Assembly: GCA_012842085.1 (NCBI GenBank)
Contig: DUTM01000013.1
Span: 186,001 to 250,000 of the forward strand
DNA: 64,000 nucleotides
DNA from: Mycobacteriales bacterium
GTDB lineage: Bacteria > Actinomycetota > Actinomycetes > Mycobacteriales > Mycobacteriaceae
Direction of reading: 5' to 3'
The translations under genes and the position numbers were made by a program. Positions within the stretch are counted from its first letter, which is position 1; every line of letters starts with the position of its first letter. The notes beneath the pieces are model-generated. The model saw only the letters and a program-made list of their open reading frames with translations. It made no database searches and was not told the origin of the DNA. Positions 1 to 7,595 of the stretch are shown piece after piece.

Positions 1-745
1 ATTTGGTGGCAAGAACTCCTGCTAGTTGGTCTGCCCAGCCGCGTGGGGCAGTGGGGCAGGTGACGGTGAGGGCGCGGCCACTGGTGCTCCGCAGGTTATA
101 GACAGTGTCTTCGGCCCGCATCTCGCCGTGCGCAATAATGCCCACCCGGTCGCAGAGACGCTGCACTAGATCCAGTTGGTGGCTGGAGAAGATGATGGGA
201 ACACCCCGGTCGGCTTCCTCGCGCAGGACAGCCACCATAATGTCGACGGCCACCGGGTCGAGGCCGCTGAAAGGCTCATCCAGGATGAGGAGTTGGGGAG
301 TGTGGATTAGCGCGGCGGAGAGTTGTACGCGCTGCTGGTTTCCGAGGGAAAGGTCCTGGACTTTGCTGTCGCGCCGGTCCGCTAGGCTGAGTTTTTCGGT
401 CCAGTTGCGCATTGCTTCGGTGGCTGCATCTTTTGACATGCCGTGGAGTTGTCCAAGGTAGATGAGCTGTTCAGCAACTGTTTCTTTGGGGTAGAGGCCG
501 CGTTCTTCAGGCATGTAGCCGATGGTGCGGCGGGTTTCGAAGTCGATGGGTTTGCCACCGAATTTGATGGTTCCGGAGTCTTTGGCAAGGAGTCCCATGG
601 TGATGCGCATGGCGGTTGATTTGCCGGCACCGTTGGACCCTACGAAACCGTAGATTTCTCCTGGTTTGACGGTGAGACTTAAGTCGTTAAGCGCCACTAT
701 TTCTCCGTAGGTCTTACGAAGATTGCGAAGGGCAAGCTCGGTCAT
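1..745 (-). CDS. ABC transporter ATP-binding protein (3' end outside window)
   Basis: ATPase subunit of an ABC exporter of the NatA/drug-export type; it would power a separate permease, presumably encoded beyond the left edge. About 248 residues are visible from ATG at 745; the C-terminus is cut off. Reading the minus strand gives an N-terminus starting MTELALRNLRKTYGEI, a Walker A motif GSNGAGKST, a signature motif LSLGNQQ and a Walker B motif LLILDEP, followed by an SSHQ switch-histidine segment. Glutamine at the third signature position (GNQQ) is common in this subfamily. An 18-base palindrome lies 55-75 bases upstream and probably acts as its operator. The substrate cannot be told from the ATPase alone. 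Confidence 0.9.
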   Translation of the reverse strand, partial: MTELALRNLRKTYGEIVALNDLSLTVKPGEIYGFVGSNGAGKSTAMRITMGLLAKDSGTIKFGGKPIDFETRRTIGYMPEERGLYPKETVAEQLIYLGQLHGMSKDAATEAMRNWTEKLSLADRRDSKVQDLSLGNQQRVQLSAALIHTPQLLILDEPFSGLDPVAVDIMVAVLREEADRGVPIIFSSHQLDLVQRLCDRVGIIAHGEMRAEDTVYNLRSTSGRALTVTCPTAPRGWADQLAGVLATK

Positions 746-800
746 TATTGTCCTTGTTCCTGGTGTTATTGAATTACAAAGAAATAATATCATAAAACAC

Positions 801-818
801 CAAAGTGATACCACTTTG
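801..818. promoter_or_regulatory. 18-base perfect palindrome, likely operator (site A)
   Basis: CAAAGTG-ATAC-CACTTTG is a perfect 7-4-7 inverted repeat between the leftward ABC gene and the rightward peroxidase gene. It lies about 55 bases before the ABC start codon and 150 before the peroxidase start, so the ABC operon is the likelier target. The 15 bases ACCAAAGTGATACCA (799-813) recur exactly at 11624-11638 before the SPFH gene. The regulator is not in this window; a GntR/YtrA-type repressor would fit, by inference. Confidence 0.5.
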
Positions 819-954
819 ATATTTCAAAAGTTGGTTGTCTAGCTGAAAAATAACACTCCACATGGGCTGTTGTGTGAGAAAGGGTTGAACGGCGAGTAAA
901 CAATTTTGATTCCGTCTGAAAACTATATTCATGGTTGAGCGACCCCAAACCACG

Positions 955-967
955 TACACTGGAACTA
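955..967 (+). promoter_or_regulatory. Leaderless promoter of the DyP gene
   Basis: TACACT at 955-960 followed by six bases and ATG. A weak -35 (TGGTTG, 932-937) lies 17 bases upstream. No Shine-Dalgarno sequence precedes the start, so transcription probably begins at or next to the start codon. Confidence 0.45.
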
Positions 968-1863
968 TGACTATGCAACCTGGAATTTTCGCTTTTGGTG
1001 CTACCGAGCACCTGTTCATGACCTTCGACTTGGATGCTGCCGCCGATAAAAAGAAGGCACTCCAGATTCTTGCTACTGCTGCCAACCCCCTCACCACCGA
1101 TGGCGTCAACGTGGTAGTTGGTGTCCGCCCCAGCCTGTGGGCAGAGATCGCCGACGCCGACGATGTTCCCGAAACTGCCGCTGACTTTGCCGAAGATAAA
1201 GGCGAAGGTGGCTTAATGATGCCCGCTGACCAACACGACTTTTGGGTGTGGATCAGCGGTGACGGCATGGACATCTGTTGGGACTGGGCCAAATTCGTAC
1301 GGGACTCCTACGTAGGAATCGCCAAGATCGCCACCGAACACCGCGGATGGCCCTACCACGCCAACAAGGACCTCACCGGATTCGAAGACGGCACCGAAAA
1401 CCCCCGCCGTCTGGAAGCTCCCTCTATCGTAGGTGTCGACCAGGGTAAACCCGGCGCCGACAGCTGTGTCCTCCTTTACCAGCCCTACGAGCACAAAGAC
1501 TTCAGCTGGTATGAGCAGGATGTGGAGGACCAGGAAAAGGCCATTGGTCGCACCAAGCTAGAAAACATTGAGCTGGAAGGCGAGGACCTGCCCGACTACT
1601 CCCATATTGCCCGCACCGACATCGACCAAGACATCTGGCGCCGCAACGTTGCCTACGGAGACATGGGCACCCACGGCACCCTGTTTATTGGCTTCGCCGA
1701 CGAGCAGTGGAAGATGGAAGACATGCTGGACCGTATGGTTGGCATTGACGGCATCCATGATGCACTCATGGACCACATGTTCGTCACCGGCTCCGGCTGG
1801 TACACCATCCCCAGTGTGGATGCCTTGGTGAAGTTCCTCCCCGAAGACGATGACGAGGACTAA
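967..1863 (+). CDS. DyP-type heme peroxidase (YfeX-like, class B)
   Basis: Cytosolic dye-decolorizing peroxidase that uses H2O2 and heme to oxidise porphyrinogens or other donors. The family hallmark GFEDG is at about residues 138-142 (catalytic Asp), and a proximal heme histidine in SHIART at about 213. There is no Tat or Sec signal. The acidic C-terminus does not resemble an encapsulin cargo peptide, so encapsulation is not supported. I chose ATG at 967 rather than the in-frame ATG at 931: homologs begin close to the QPGIFAFG segment, and a TACACT -10 hexamer (955-960) sits exactly six bases before 967, as expected for a leaderless mRNA. The gene is monocistronic and followed by a strong hairpin. 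Confidence 0.9.
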   Translation: MTMQPGIFAFGATEHLFMTFDLDAAADKKKALQILATAANPLTTDGVNVVVGVRPSLWAEIADADDVPETAADFAEDKGEGGLMMPADQHDFWVWISGDGMDICWDWAKFVRDSYVGIAKIATEHRGWPYHANKDLTGFEDGTENPRRLEAPSIVGVDQGKPGADSCVLLYQPYEHKDFSWYEQDVEDQEKAIGRTKLENIELEGEDLPDYSHIARTDIDQDIWRRNVAYGDMGTHGTLFIGFADEQWKMEDMLDRMVGIDGIHDALMDHMFVTGSGWYTIPSVDALVKFLPEDDDED

Positions 1864-1892
1864 CCCCACGTCTTTAATAACTTAAGATAAAA

Positions 1893-1929
1893 GAGAAGCC
1901 TAGCTGTGGAGCGTGCAGCTGGGCTTCTC
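1893..1929 (+). terminator. Hairpin terminator after DyP gene
   Basis: A 14-bp stem (1893-1906 with 1916-1929, one G-T wobble) closes a 9-base loop about 30 bases after the stop codon. There is no clear U-tract. Confidence 0.6.
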
Positions 1930-1950
1930 CCCATTTCGGATAAAGTAGCG

Positions 1951-2011
1951 TTCCAGTTCGTTGGGATAGAGAGTTAAACTGTCCCGGTAACGTCAAACAA
2001 CAATTTGTTTG
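1951..2011 (+). promoter_or_regulatory. Promoter and palindromic operator before DUF3558-type lipoprotein
   Basis: A possible promoter TTCCAG (1951-1956), N18, TAAACT (1975-1980) is followed by a perfect 7-4-7 inverted repeat, CAAACAA-CAAT-TTGTTTG (1994-2011), placed where a repressor would block early transcription. The geometry matches the palindrome at 801-818 but the sequence differs. Confidence 0.35.
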
Positions 2012-2035
2012 TATTCCATGGAAGGTTCTTTGACG

Positions 2036-2713
2036 ATGGCCTCACGTCGATTTTCTCGTGTTGTTGCTGCTGTGTGCGGTGTCGCAGTGCTCTTGGGTGG
2101 TACTGCGTGTGACAGCGGTAGGTCGAGTATGAATGTGGGGATCGGGCAGGAGGCTGGTCCCAAGTTGGATACGGACGGGGAGCCGTTTATTCATGCGAAC
2201 CATGACCGGGGTGCGGAACCTGGGGTGACTTTCGGTGATGTTGATGACAAAGGCTTGCAGGATTACTCCGACGAGTTTATGGAGTGGGGGTTGAAGCAGA
2301 CTCCGGATTGGTTGGAGATTTGTAACACCATTAATAAGGCTGAACTACGCAAACTTGGGATCGATCCGCAGAAAGATTTGTTGCAACGTGAAGGCGGGGA
2401 GGGTAAGCGTTGGGTGTGTGTTTGGAAAGATTTTCCGGAGCAGCTAGTGGCGATTGCGCGGATTGATGCCCCTATGGAGGAGGCCTCTCGTCCTCCTCGT
2501 TTTAAGTTGCATTATGAAACCACAGTGAATGGGAAGCCTGCCCGGGTGGGGCAAGTGCAACAGGATCTTCCTATTACGCAGGCGTGTGCAGTGGATTATT
2601 ACTATCAGGGCACTGTCTATTCAGTGGCCTATCAACTAGCCAGAGTCCCCGAAGATCCGCACTCAACCCAAGCATGCGATGCAGCATTAGCGTTAGCTGA
2701 AAGAGGTAGCTAG
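2036..2713 (+). CDS. DUF3558-type lipoprotein
   Basis: Predicted membrane-anchored lipoprotein of about 225 residues. From ATG at 2036 it starts with MASRR, a hydrophobic stretch and a cysteine (GGTAC, about residue 25) that would be lipidated; the residue at -3 is Gly, not the usual Leu. The mature part has the cysteine and tryptophan pattern of DUF3558 lipoproteins of mycolata (an EIC..LGID segment, a WVCVW segment, then two further Cys near the end). A GAAGG ribosome site lies ten bases before 2036, which favours it over the upstream TTG (2009) and ATG (2018) codons. It sits nine bases before the next gene and is probably co-transcribed. The function of the family is unknown. Confidence 0.75.
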   Translation: MASRRFSRVVAAVCGVAVLLGGTACDSGRSSMNVGIGQEAGPKLDTDGEPFIHANHDRGAEPGVTFGDVDDKGLQDYSDEFMEWGLKQTPDWLEICNTINKAELRKLGIDPQKDLLQREGGEGKRWVCVWKDFPEQLVAIARIDAPMEEASRPPRFKLHYETTVNGKPARVGQVQQDLPITQACAVDYYYQGTVYSVAYQLARVPEDPHSTQACDAALALAERGS

Positions 2714-2722
2714 GGGGAGGCC

Positions 2723-4465
2723 ATGAAGCTAGATCTAGCCGAGTTAAAGGCAGCCAGTACGAAGATTTTAAATATAAGTAACGAGCTTTCTTTAAGTGAA
2801 AGCTCGATTGCTGATTCAATTAATTACGCGGATTCTTCACTAGTGTCGGTGCAGTCTTTTTTAGATCAATTGCGAGCTATTCTTGCAGGAAATAATGGAC
2901 TGTTGACGCTATTAAAATGGCATAAAGGTGAATCTGATGTGGTGTCTGCGAGTCTTAAAGACCTTGCTGGCCTAGTGGACATCCAAGATGCTGACCTAAG
3001 TGCCCAGTTGGATGGTTTTTATCGCGCTCGCGGTGCGGAACAGGAACATTCACCGTTCTATATGCCGGAGATGACGTCTCTGGGTAAAGGTTTTAAGACC
3101 AAAGATGGTCGCCGCTTCCATACTCTAACCGGCCATGGGATTCCACTGGTGGAAGAGCCTTTGGGTCGAGATGTGGAGACGTTAGCAACAGAGTTCGCGA
3201 GGGCTCCTATTGATCTTGTTCTCGACGTTCAACGTTTCTCGCACAAGCAGGCAAAAATTGTTGAGAATGTTTCGTATGAGATTCACAAAGTCGCCCAGGA
3301 AGTGATGAACTCTGGCTCTTCCGATGCCTTTACTTATGAAGCAGGTCGAGGTATCCATCGCTGGGCAGACTCAATGTCTGAACTTGGTAACGGGTTTAGA
3401 TCAGTACAGGAGCGGACTGGGACTTTTGCTACTGCCGTTAATCAGGCTCAAGCTGAGTTTGAAGAGATAGCTTCAGAACGGAAGTCGACTAAATCCGCCG
3501 ATCAGGCGGCTTTCCAAGAAGCGAAGTTCATTGAGAAGGCCAATAAGGTCATCTCTGGCTCCTACAATCCGGGTATTCAGGGGGCGGATACTAAGTCGGT
3601 TGAGTTTGCGATGCCGATGCGGGCTGTCCGTCCGGAAGAGATTCCTTTCCCAGGAGAGCCTGGTTTCCCTGGAAGTGGCCGAACAGGAGGTGCTGCCGGC
3701 ACAGGAATTTCGTCAATGCCGAATGCTTCTCGGTTTAGTGGCGTGATGCCACAAGACTCATCTCCGCAGCAGCCAACGCCCGCTGGGTCTCAGCAGGGGC
3801 CTATTGAGGTTCCGGATGCTCCGAATCCGGAGATGGCGAAACCTCCCACAACAAATCACCCCACACCCACTGGGCCTAGTGGTCCGCTTAAAGAAGGAAC
3901 TCCTGCTCCTGGGCAGGGTGTTGCTGGGTATACCCCACCAGCAGGAACCAACGCTGCGACCTTTAACCCCACACCGCAGCCTCCGGGCACCGTTCCTGGA
4001 ACTACCACAACTATGCCCACTCCCGACCGTGGCACGCTGCTGGGTCAGACGCCTGGTGGGCAGTCTGGTGGGGCTCGTGGTCCGCAGGCTCCCGGTGTGG
4101 GGCCCTATTGGCAAGGCACTGGTGCTGGTGGCTCGGCAGGCTCTGGTGCGGCACCCAATGCCCCCAAAGCTCCGGGATCTGCAGGTAATATTCCGTCAGC
4201 ACCACGTGCAGGTGGCAGTGGTGCCGCTCGCCCAGGTGCCGCCAACGCTGGTGCCCGTGGTGGCGCTGCCGGCATGCGCGGCATGGGCATGATGGGTGCC
4301 CCAGGTACTGGAGGCGCCGGCGACAAACAAGGAGGCAAAGGCTTCAAACGCACTCGCCGTTCGGCCAAAAACACTCGCAAAATCCTGCGGCTAGATGAGC
4401 AAGAACAAACCCTCTACGGCGTTATCCGGCACCCCAAAGACCCACTCTTTGGTACCGGCCGCTAG
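2723..4465 (+). CDS. Pro/Gly-rich protein with helical N-terminal domain, possibly a type VII-type substrate
   Basis: A 580-residue protein of unknown function, preceded by a strong ribosome site (GGGGAGG). Residues 1-270 are predicted helical, with heptad-like Leu/Ser/Ala spacing and an IHRWADSMSEL segment near 210. There is no signal peptide or membrane helix. Residues about 290-545 are low complexity, dominated by Pro, Gly, Ala and Thr, and the protein ends in a basic, well-ordered tail (RRSAKNTRK, then LYGVIRHPKDPLFG). A helical head, long Pro/Gly stretch and no Sec signal resemble large ESX-associated proteins of mycolata, and DUF3558 lipoproteins often neighbour such genes. This is an analogy: there is no clear WxG motif and no ESX core gene in the window. 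Confidence 0.7.
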   Translation: MKLDLAELKAASTKILNISNELSLSESSIADSINYADSSLVSVQSFLDQLRAILAGNNGLLTLLKWHKGESDVVSASLKDLAGLVDIQDADLSAQLDGFYRARGAEQEHSPFYMPEMTSLGKGFKTKDGRRFHTLTGHGIPLVEEPLGRDVETLATEFARAPIDLVLDVQRFSHKQAKIVENVSYEIHKVAQEVMNSGSSDAFTYEAGRGIHRWADSMSELGNGFRSVQERTGTFATAVNQAQAEFEEIASERKSTKSADQAAFQEAKFIEKANKVISGSYNPGIQGADTKSVEFAMPMRAVRPEEIPFPGEPGFPGSGRTGGAAGTGISSMPNASRFSGVMPQDSSPQQPTPAGSQQGPIEVPDAPNPEMAKPPTTNHPTPTGPSGPLKEGTPAPGQGVAGYTPPAGTNAATFNPTPQPPGTVPGTTTTMPTPDRGTLLGQTPGGQSGGARGPQAPGVGPYWQGTGAGGSAGSGAAPNAPKAPGSAGNIPSAPRAGGSGAARPGAANAGARGGAAGMRGMGMMGAPGTGGAGDKQGGKGFKRTRRSAKNTRKILRLDEQEQTLYGVIRHPKDPLFGTGR

Positions 4466-4469
4466 CGCT

Positions 4470-4493
4470 AAGTGTGTTGCTCGTTACACACTT
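4470..4493 (+). terminator. Short hairpin after the Pro/Gly-rich gene
   Basis: AAGTGTGT (4470-4477) pairs perfectly with ACACACTT (4486-4493) right after the stop codon. Eight AT-rich base pairs make a weak terminator at best. Confidence 0.3.
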
Positions 4494-4538
4494 TCGGGAA
4501 TGTGAGTTTCCTTCATATTTTCGCACAATGAAAATACT

Positions 4539-4554
4539 TTTCCATTAATGGAAA
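4539..4554. promoter_or_regulatory. 16-base perfect palindrome upstream of adhE-like gene
   Basis: TTTCCATTAATGGAAA is fully self-complementary and lies about 185 bases before the adhE-like start and 60-75 bases upstream of the best promoter. It does not match the Rex consensus I know (TTGTGAA...TTCACAA). It is probably a binding site for an unidentified dimeric regulator. Confidence 0.4.
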
Positions 4555-4612
4555 TTGCCTTTGACGTGCGAAAACAGCTCAAATGTGAGTCAGAACATGC
4601 CCAAAAAGACAT

Positions 4613-4640
4613 TTGAAGCGCTTATAACCCATCCTATAGA
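4613..4640 (+). promoter_or_regulatory. Candidate sigma-A promoter of adhE-like gene
   Basis: TTGAAG (4613-4618), 16-base spacer, TATAGA (4635-4640). This predicts a leader of roughly 90 bases before the ATG at 4739, which has a GGGAGA ribosome site. Confidence 0.4.
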
Positions 4641-4738
4641 GTCACCACTATCTGGTATTCAACACCCCGGATGCCAACCTAGCAGCCCACTCTCAGCTGC
4701 CGACCCTACACCCGACTTTTTGTATCCGGGAGATATAA

Positions 4739-7375
4739 ATGAGCACTGACGAACAGAAAAAAACACTCGCCGAGATCGACGGCCTAGTCAAACGAGCACG
4801 CGTCGCCCTCGACGAATTCAAAAACTTTACCCAAGAAGACGTTGACCGCATCGTATCCGTCGCCGCATCCGAAGGCCAGGCTGCAGCCATCGAGCTCGCC
4901 AAAGACGCCAGCGAGGAAACCGGTCGCGGAAACTTCGAACACAAGGTCATCAAAAACCAATTCGCCTGCGTTAACGTAGCCAACCACATGCGGGACCTAC
5001 GTACCGTGGGAGTCATTTCCCATGACGAACAAAGCGGAATAACCAAGGTGGCCGAGCCCATCGGTGTTGTTGCCGGCGCAACCCCCGTCACCAACCCCAC
5101 CTCCACCACCATGTTCAAAGCACTCATGTGCTTGAAAACCCGCAACCCCATCATCTTCTCCTTCCACCCAGGAGCCAACAGCTGCTGCATCAAGGCAGCC
5201 ACCATTATTCGTGACGCCGCCATCCGTGCCGGCGCCCCCGAAAACTGCATCCAGTGGATCGAAAAACCCTCCATGGCAGGGTCCAACGCCCTCATGAACC
5301 ACGACGGCGTTGACTGCATCCTCGCCACCGGTGGAAACGCCATGGTGCGCGCCGCCTACTCCTGCGGCAAGCCCGCCCTCGGTGTCGGCGCCGGAAACGT
5401 CCCCGCCTACATCCACAAATCCTCCTACGTCGCCCGCGCCGTCCACGACGTCGTAGTCTCCAAGACCTTCGACAACGGCATGATTTGTGCCTCTGAGCAG
5501 GCCGCTGTCCTCGACGACGAAATCTACGACGAAGCCATCGAGCAGTTCGAGCGCCTGGGAGCCTACCAGCTCACCAAACAGGAGCAGCAGAAACTCGAAG
5601 ACTTCATGTTCGTCTTCGCGGAAGATGATCCCAAACACCAGAACGCCCCCAAACTCAACCCGCACATCGTCGGTAAGACCCCGGCATGGCTGGCAGAGCA
5701 AGTGGGCATTAAGATCCCCGAAGACACCACCGTCCTGCTGGCTCACGCCGACCATGTGGGCAACGACGCCCCCATGACCCGTGAGAAGCTGTGCCCAGTC
5801 CTCACCATCCTCCGTGCCAAAGACACTGCCAACGGCATTGACCTTGCACGCCAGATGGTGGAGCTTGACGGACTTGGCCACAGTGCCACCATTCACTCCC
5901 ACGACCGTGACGTCATCAAGGACTTCGGGGCAGCTGTGCGCGCCGTCCGCATCGTCGAAAACGCACCCACCTCACAAGGTGCCATCGGCGGAATCTACAA
6001 CTCCTTGATCCCGTCCCTCACCCTGGGGTGCGGCTCCTATGGACACAACTCCGTATCCGGAAACGTCCACGCCGCCCACCTCATCAACGTCAAACGCATC
6101 GCCCGGAGGAACCCAGTGGTTGAGCCAGTCCAATTGCCGCAGCGCGTGTACGCCGCCGAAGGGGTACTGCGTGAACTCGGCACCCTACCGAACATTAACC
6201 GCGTCAGCATCGTTACCGACCCGGCCACCATGGAGCTCGGTATTCTGGACGACGTTATTGGTCTCCTCCGCGGACGCCAAAACCCCGTCTCCCTCCAGAT
6301 TATTGATGGTGTGGAATTCCCCATCACCGAATCCAGCTTGAAGCGTGCGGTAGTTGCCGTGCGTGGCTTCAAACCGGACACCATTGTGGCAGTTGGTGAA
6401 ACCAACATCATCAACGTTGGCAAGATGGTTCGTGCCCTCTACGAGAACCCCGAACTGAAGATCGCTGACCTCAGCAATCCGACCCTCTCCATCGACAGTC
6501 GCGGCCAGCTCTGCCAGCTGATTGCGGTGCCCACCCTATCCGGTTGCCAGGCCTCCATCTCCAACAAGGCGATGGTGTTCGACCCGGATACCGGCCAGGA
6601 AACCCTCGCCACCCAATTCGGGTTCATGGCAGACGTCGCCCTCATCGACCGAGTTATGGCTCGCCGTTGGGACGCCGACGCAGTCGCCTCCCGTGGCTTC
6701 GAAAACATTGTGCAGTCCGTGGAAGCCTTCCTGTCCGTCAACGCCACCGACTTCTCTGACGCGCTCGCACTGCGCTCCATGTCGGTAGCCCACGAACATC
6801 TGGAGACCGCCTGGAAGTTCGCCGAAAAGGGCGACCGTGGCAGCGAAGCACTCCACCACCGCGACCGCATGCTGGGCGCCGGCACCATGGTTGCAGCACT
6901 CTTCTTCGCCACCAACACTGGTATTGCCAACGCAATGGCCTTCGCCACTGAAGAAGTGTTCGCCGACTATGACGTCGACCGCCACCTCGCCTCCGCCATC
7001 TTCTTCCCCAACGTTCTGCGCTTCCTGGCCAGCCGCCCCCGTGGCCTGGTCATCAGCCCGAACTACGAAGTGTATAAGGTTGGAGAGCGCTGTGAAGAAA
7101 TGGCATACAACCTGCACCTCACCGTTCGCAAAAACCAGAACGCTGGTGCTGTGATTGCCGACGAACTCGAAAAACTGCGTGCCAACATTAAGCTGCCGAA
7201 GGATCTCAACCAGATCGGCATCAGCTCCGACGAGCTTGAGAAGCGCCTCGATGAGGTTACACTCCGTGCCTTCGCACTCCAAGGTGCCTCCGGTACCCCG
7301 CGTGCCGCACGCCTCGAAGAGCTGAAGGAACTCTTCCGCCTGGCAGCTAAAGGCAACAAGTACGACGTGCGCTAA
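4739..7375 (+). CDS. adhE: AdhE-like aldehyde/alcohol dehydrogenase with degenerate iron-ADH domain
   Basis: At 878 residues this has the full length and two-domain layout of AdhE, which reduces acetyl-CoA to acetaldehyde and then ethanol. The N-terminal acetaldehyde dehydrogenase domain (about 1-450) looks active: catalytic Cys250 in NGMICASEQ, a GLGHSA segment and the SLTLGCGSYG linker. The C-terminal domain aligns with E. coli AdhE throughout but is altered at every iron ligand I could place: Asp653 to Glu655, His657 to Gln659, His723 to Asn731, His737 to Asp745. The nucleotide-binding GGGS is replaced by GETN. The protein is therefore probably a CoA-acylating aldehyde dehydrogenase with a structural pseudo-ADH domain. 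The ORF is intact, with codon use like its neighbours. It is monocistronic, ending before a strong hairpin. Confidence 0.9.
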   Translation: MSTDEQKKTLAEIDGLVKRARVALDEFKNFTQEDVDRIVSVAASEGQAAAIELAKDASEETGRGNFEHKVIKNQFACVNVANHMRDLRTVGVISHDEQSGITKVAEPIGVVAGATPVTNPTSTTMFKALMCLKTRNPIIFSFHPGANSCCIKAATIIRDAAIRAGAPENCIQWIEKPSMAGSNALMNHDGVDCILATGGNAMVRAAYSCGKPALGVGAGNVPAYIHKSSYVARAVHDVVVSKTFDNGMICASEQAAVLDDEIYDEAIEQFERLGAYQLTKQEQQKLEDFMFVFAEDDPKHQNAPKLNPHIVGKTPAWLAEQVGIKIPEDTTVLLAHADHVGNDAPMTREKLCPVLTILRAKDTANGIDLARQMVELDGLGHSATIHSHDRDVIKDFGAAVRAVRIVENAPTSQGAIGGIYNSLIPSLTLGCGSYGHNSVSGNVHAAHLINVKRIARRNPVVEPVQLPQRVYAAEGVLRELGTLPNINRVSIVTDPATMELGILDDVIGLLRGRQNPVSLQIIDGVEFPITESSLKRAVVAVRGFKPDTIVAVGETNIINVGKMVRALYENPELKIADLSNPTLSIDSRGQLCQLIAVPTLSGCQASISNKAMVFDPDTGQETLATQFGFMADVALIDRVMARRWDADAVASRGFENIVQSVEAFLSVNATDFSDALALRSMSVAHEHLETAWKFAEKGDRGSEALHHRDRMLGAGTMVAALFFATNTGIANAMAFATEEVFADYDVDRHLASAIFFPNVLRFLASRPRGLVISPNYEVYKVGERCEEMAYNLHLTVRKNQNAGAVIADELEKLRANIKLPKDLNQIGISSDELEKRLDEVTLRAFALQGASGTPRAARLEELKELFRLAAKGNKYDVR

Positions 7376-7510
7376 ACATACAGACGTCACACCAGACGTC
7401 TAATATGCGCACACAACTTCATAATCCTGTCATTCCTACAGGCTAGGTTAGGTTTGACAAGAAACGCTGCCTCCCTCCCGGAGTCCATTAGGGAAGTAGC
7501 TACCTCGAAA

Positions 7511-7543
7511 AGTGGTGCCGCCCCCACAAGGGGCGGCACCACT
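7511..7543. terminator. Bidirectional terminator between adhE-like gene and lipase gene
   Basis: A perfect 14-bp stem (7511-7524 with 7530-7543) closes a 5-base loop between convergent genes. It is followed on the plus strand by a T-rich stretch. Confidence 0.8.
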
Positions 7544-7595
7544 CATTTATGCATATATCAAAGCTGCAGCAACACCGCTGCAACCACACCAGGGT

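Noticed and set aside
931-966. Longer N-terminus for the DyP peroxidase from ATG 931
   Set aside because: The added 12 residues are not family-like and the ATG lacks a ribosome site, whereas ATG 967 has a -10 hexamer at leaderless distance.
1780-1863. Encapsulin cargo peptide at the DyP C-terminus
   Set aside because: The end is purely acidic (PEDDDED) and lacks the small hydrophobic cargo motif; no encapsulin gene is adjacent.
4997-5902. Long open frame (about 300 codons) antisense to the adhE-like gene
   Set aside because: Low-complexity Gly/Val-rich translation with no motif; a by-product of GC-rich third positions in the real gene on the other strand.
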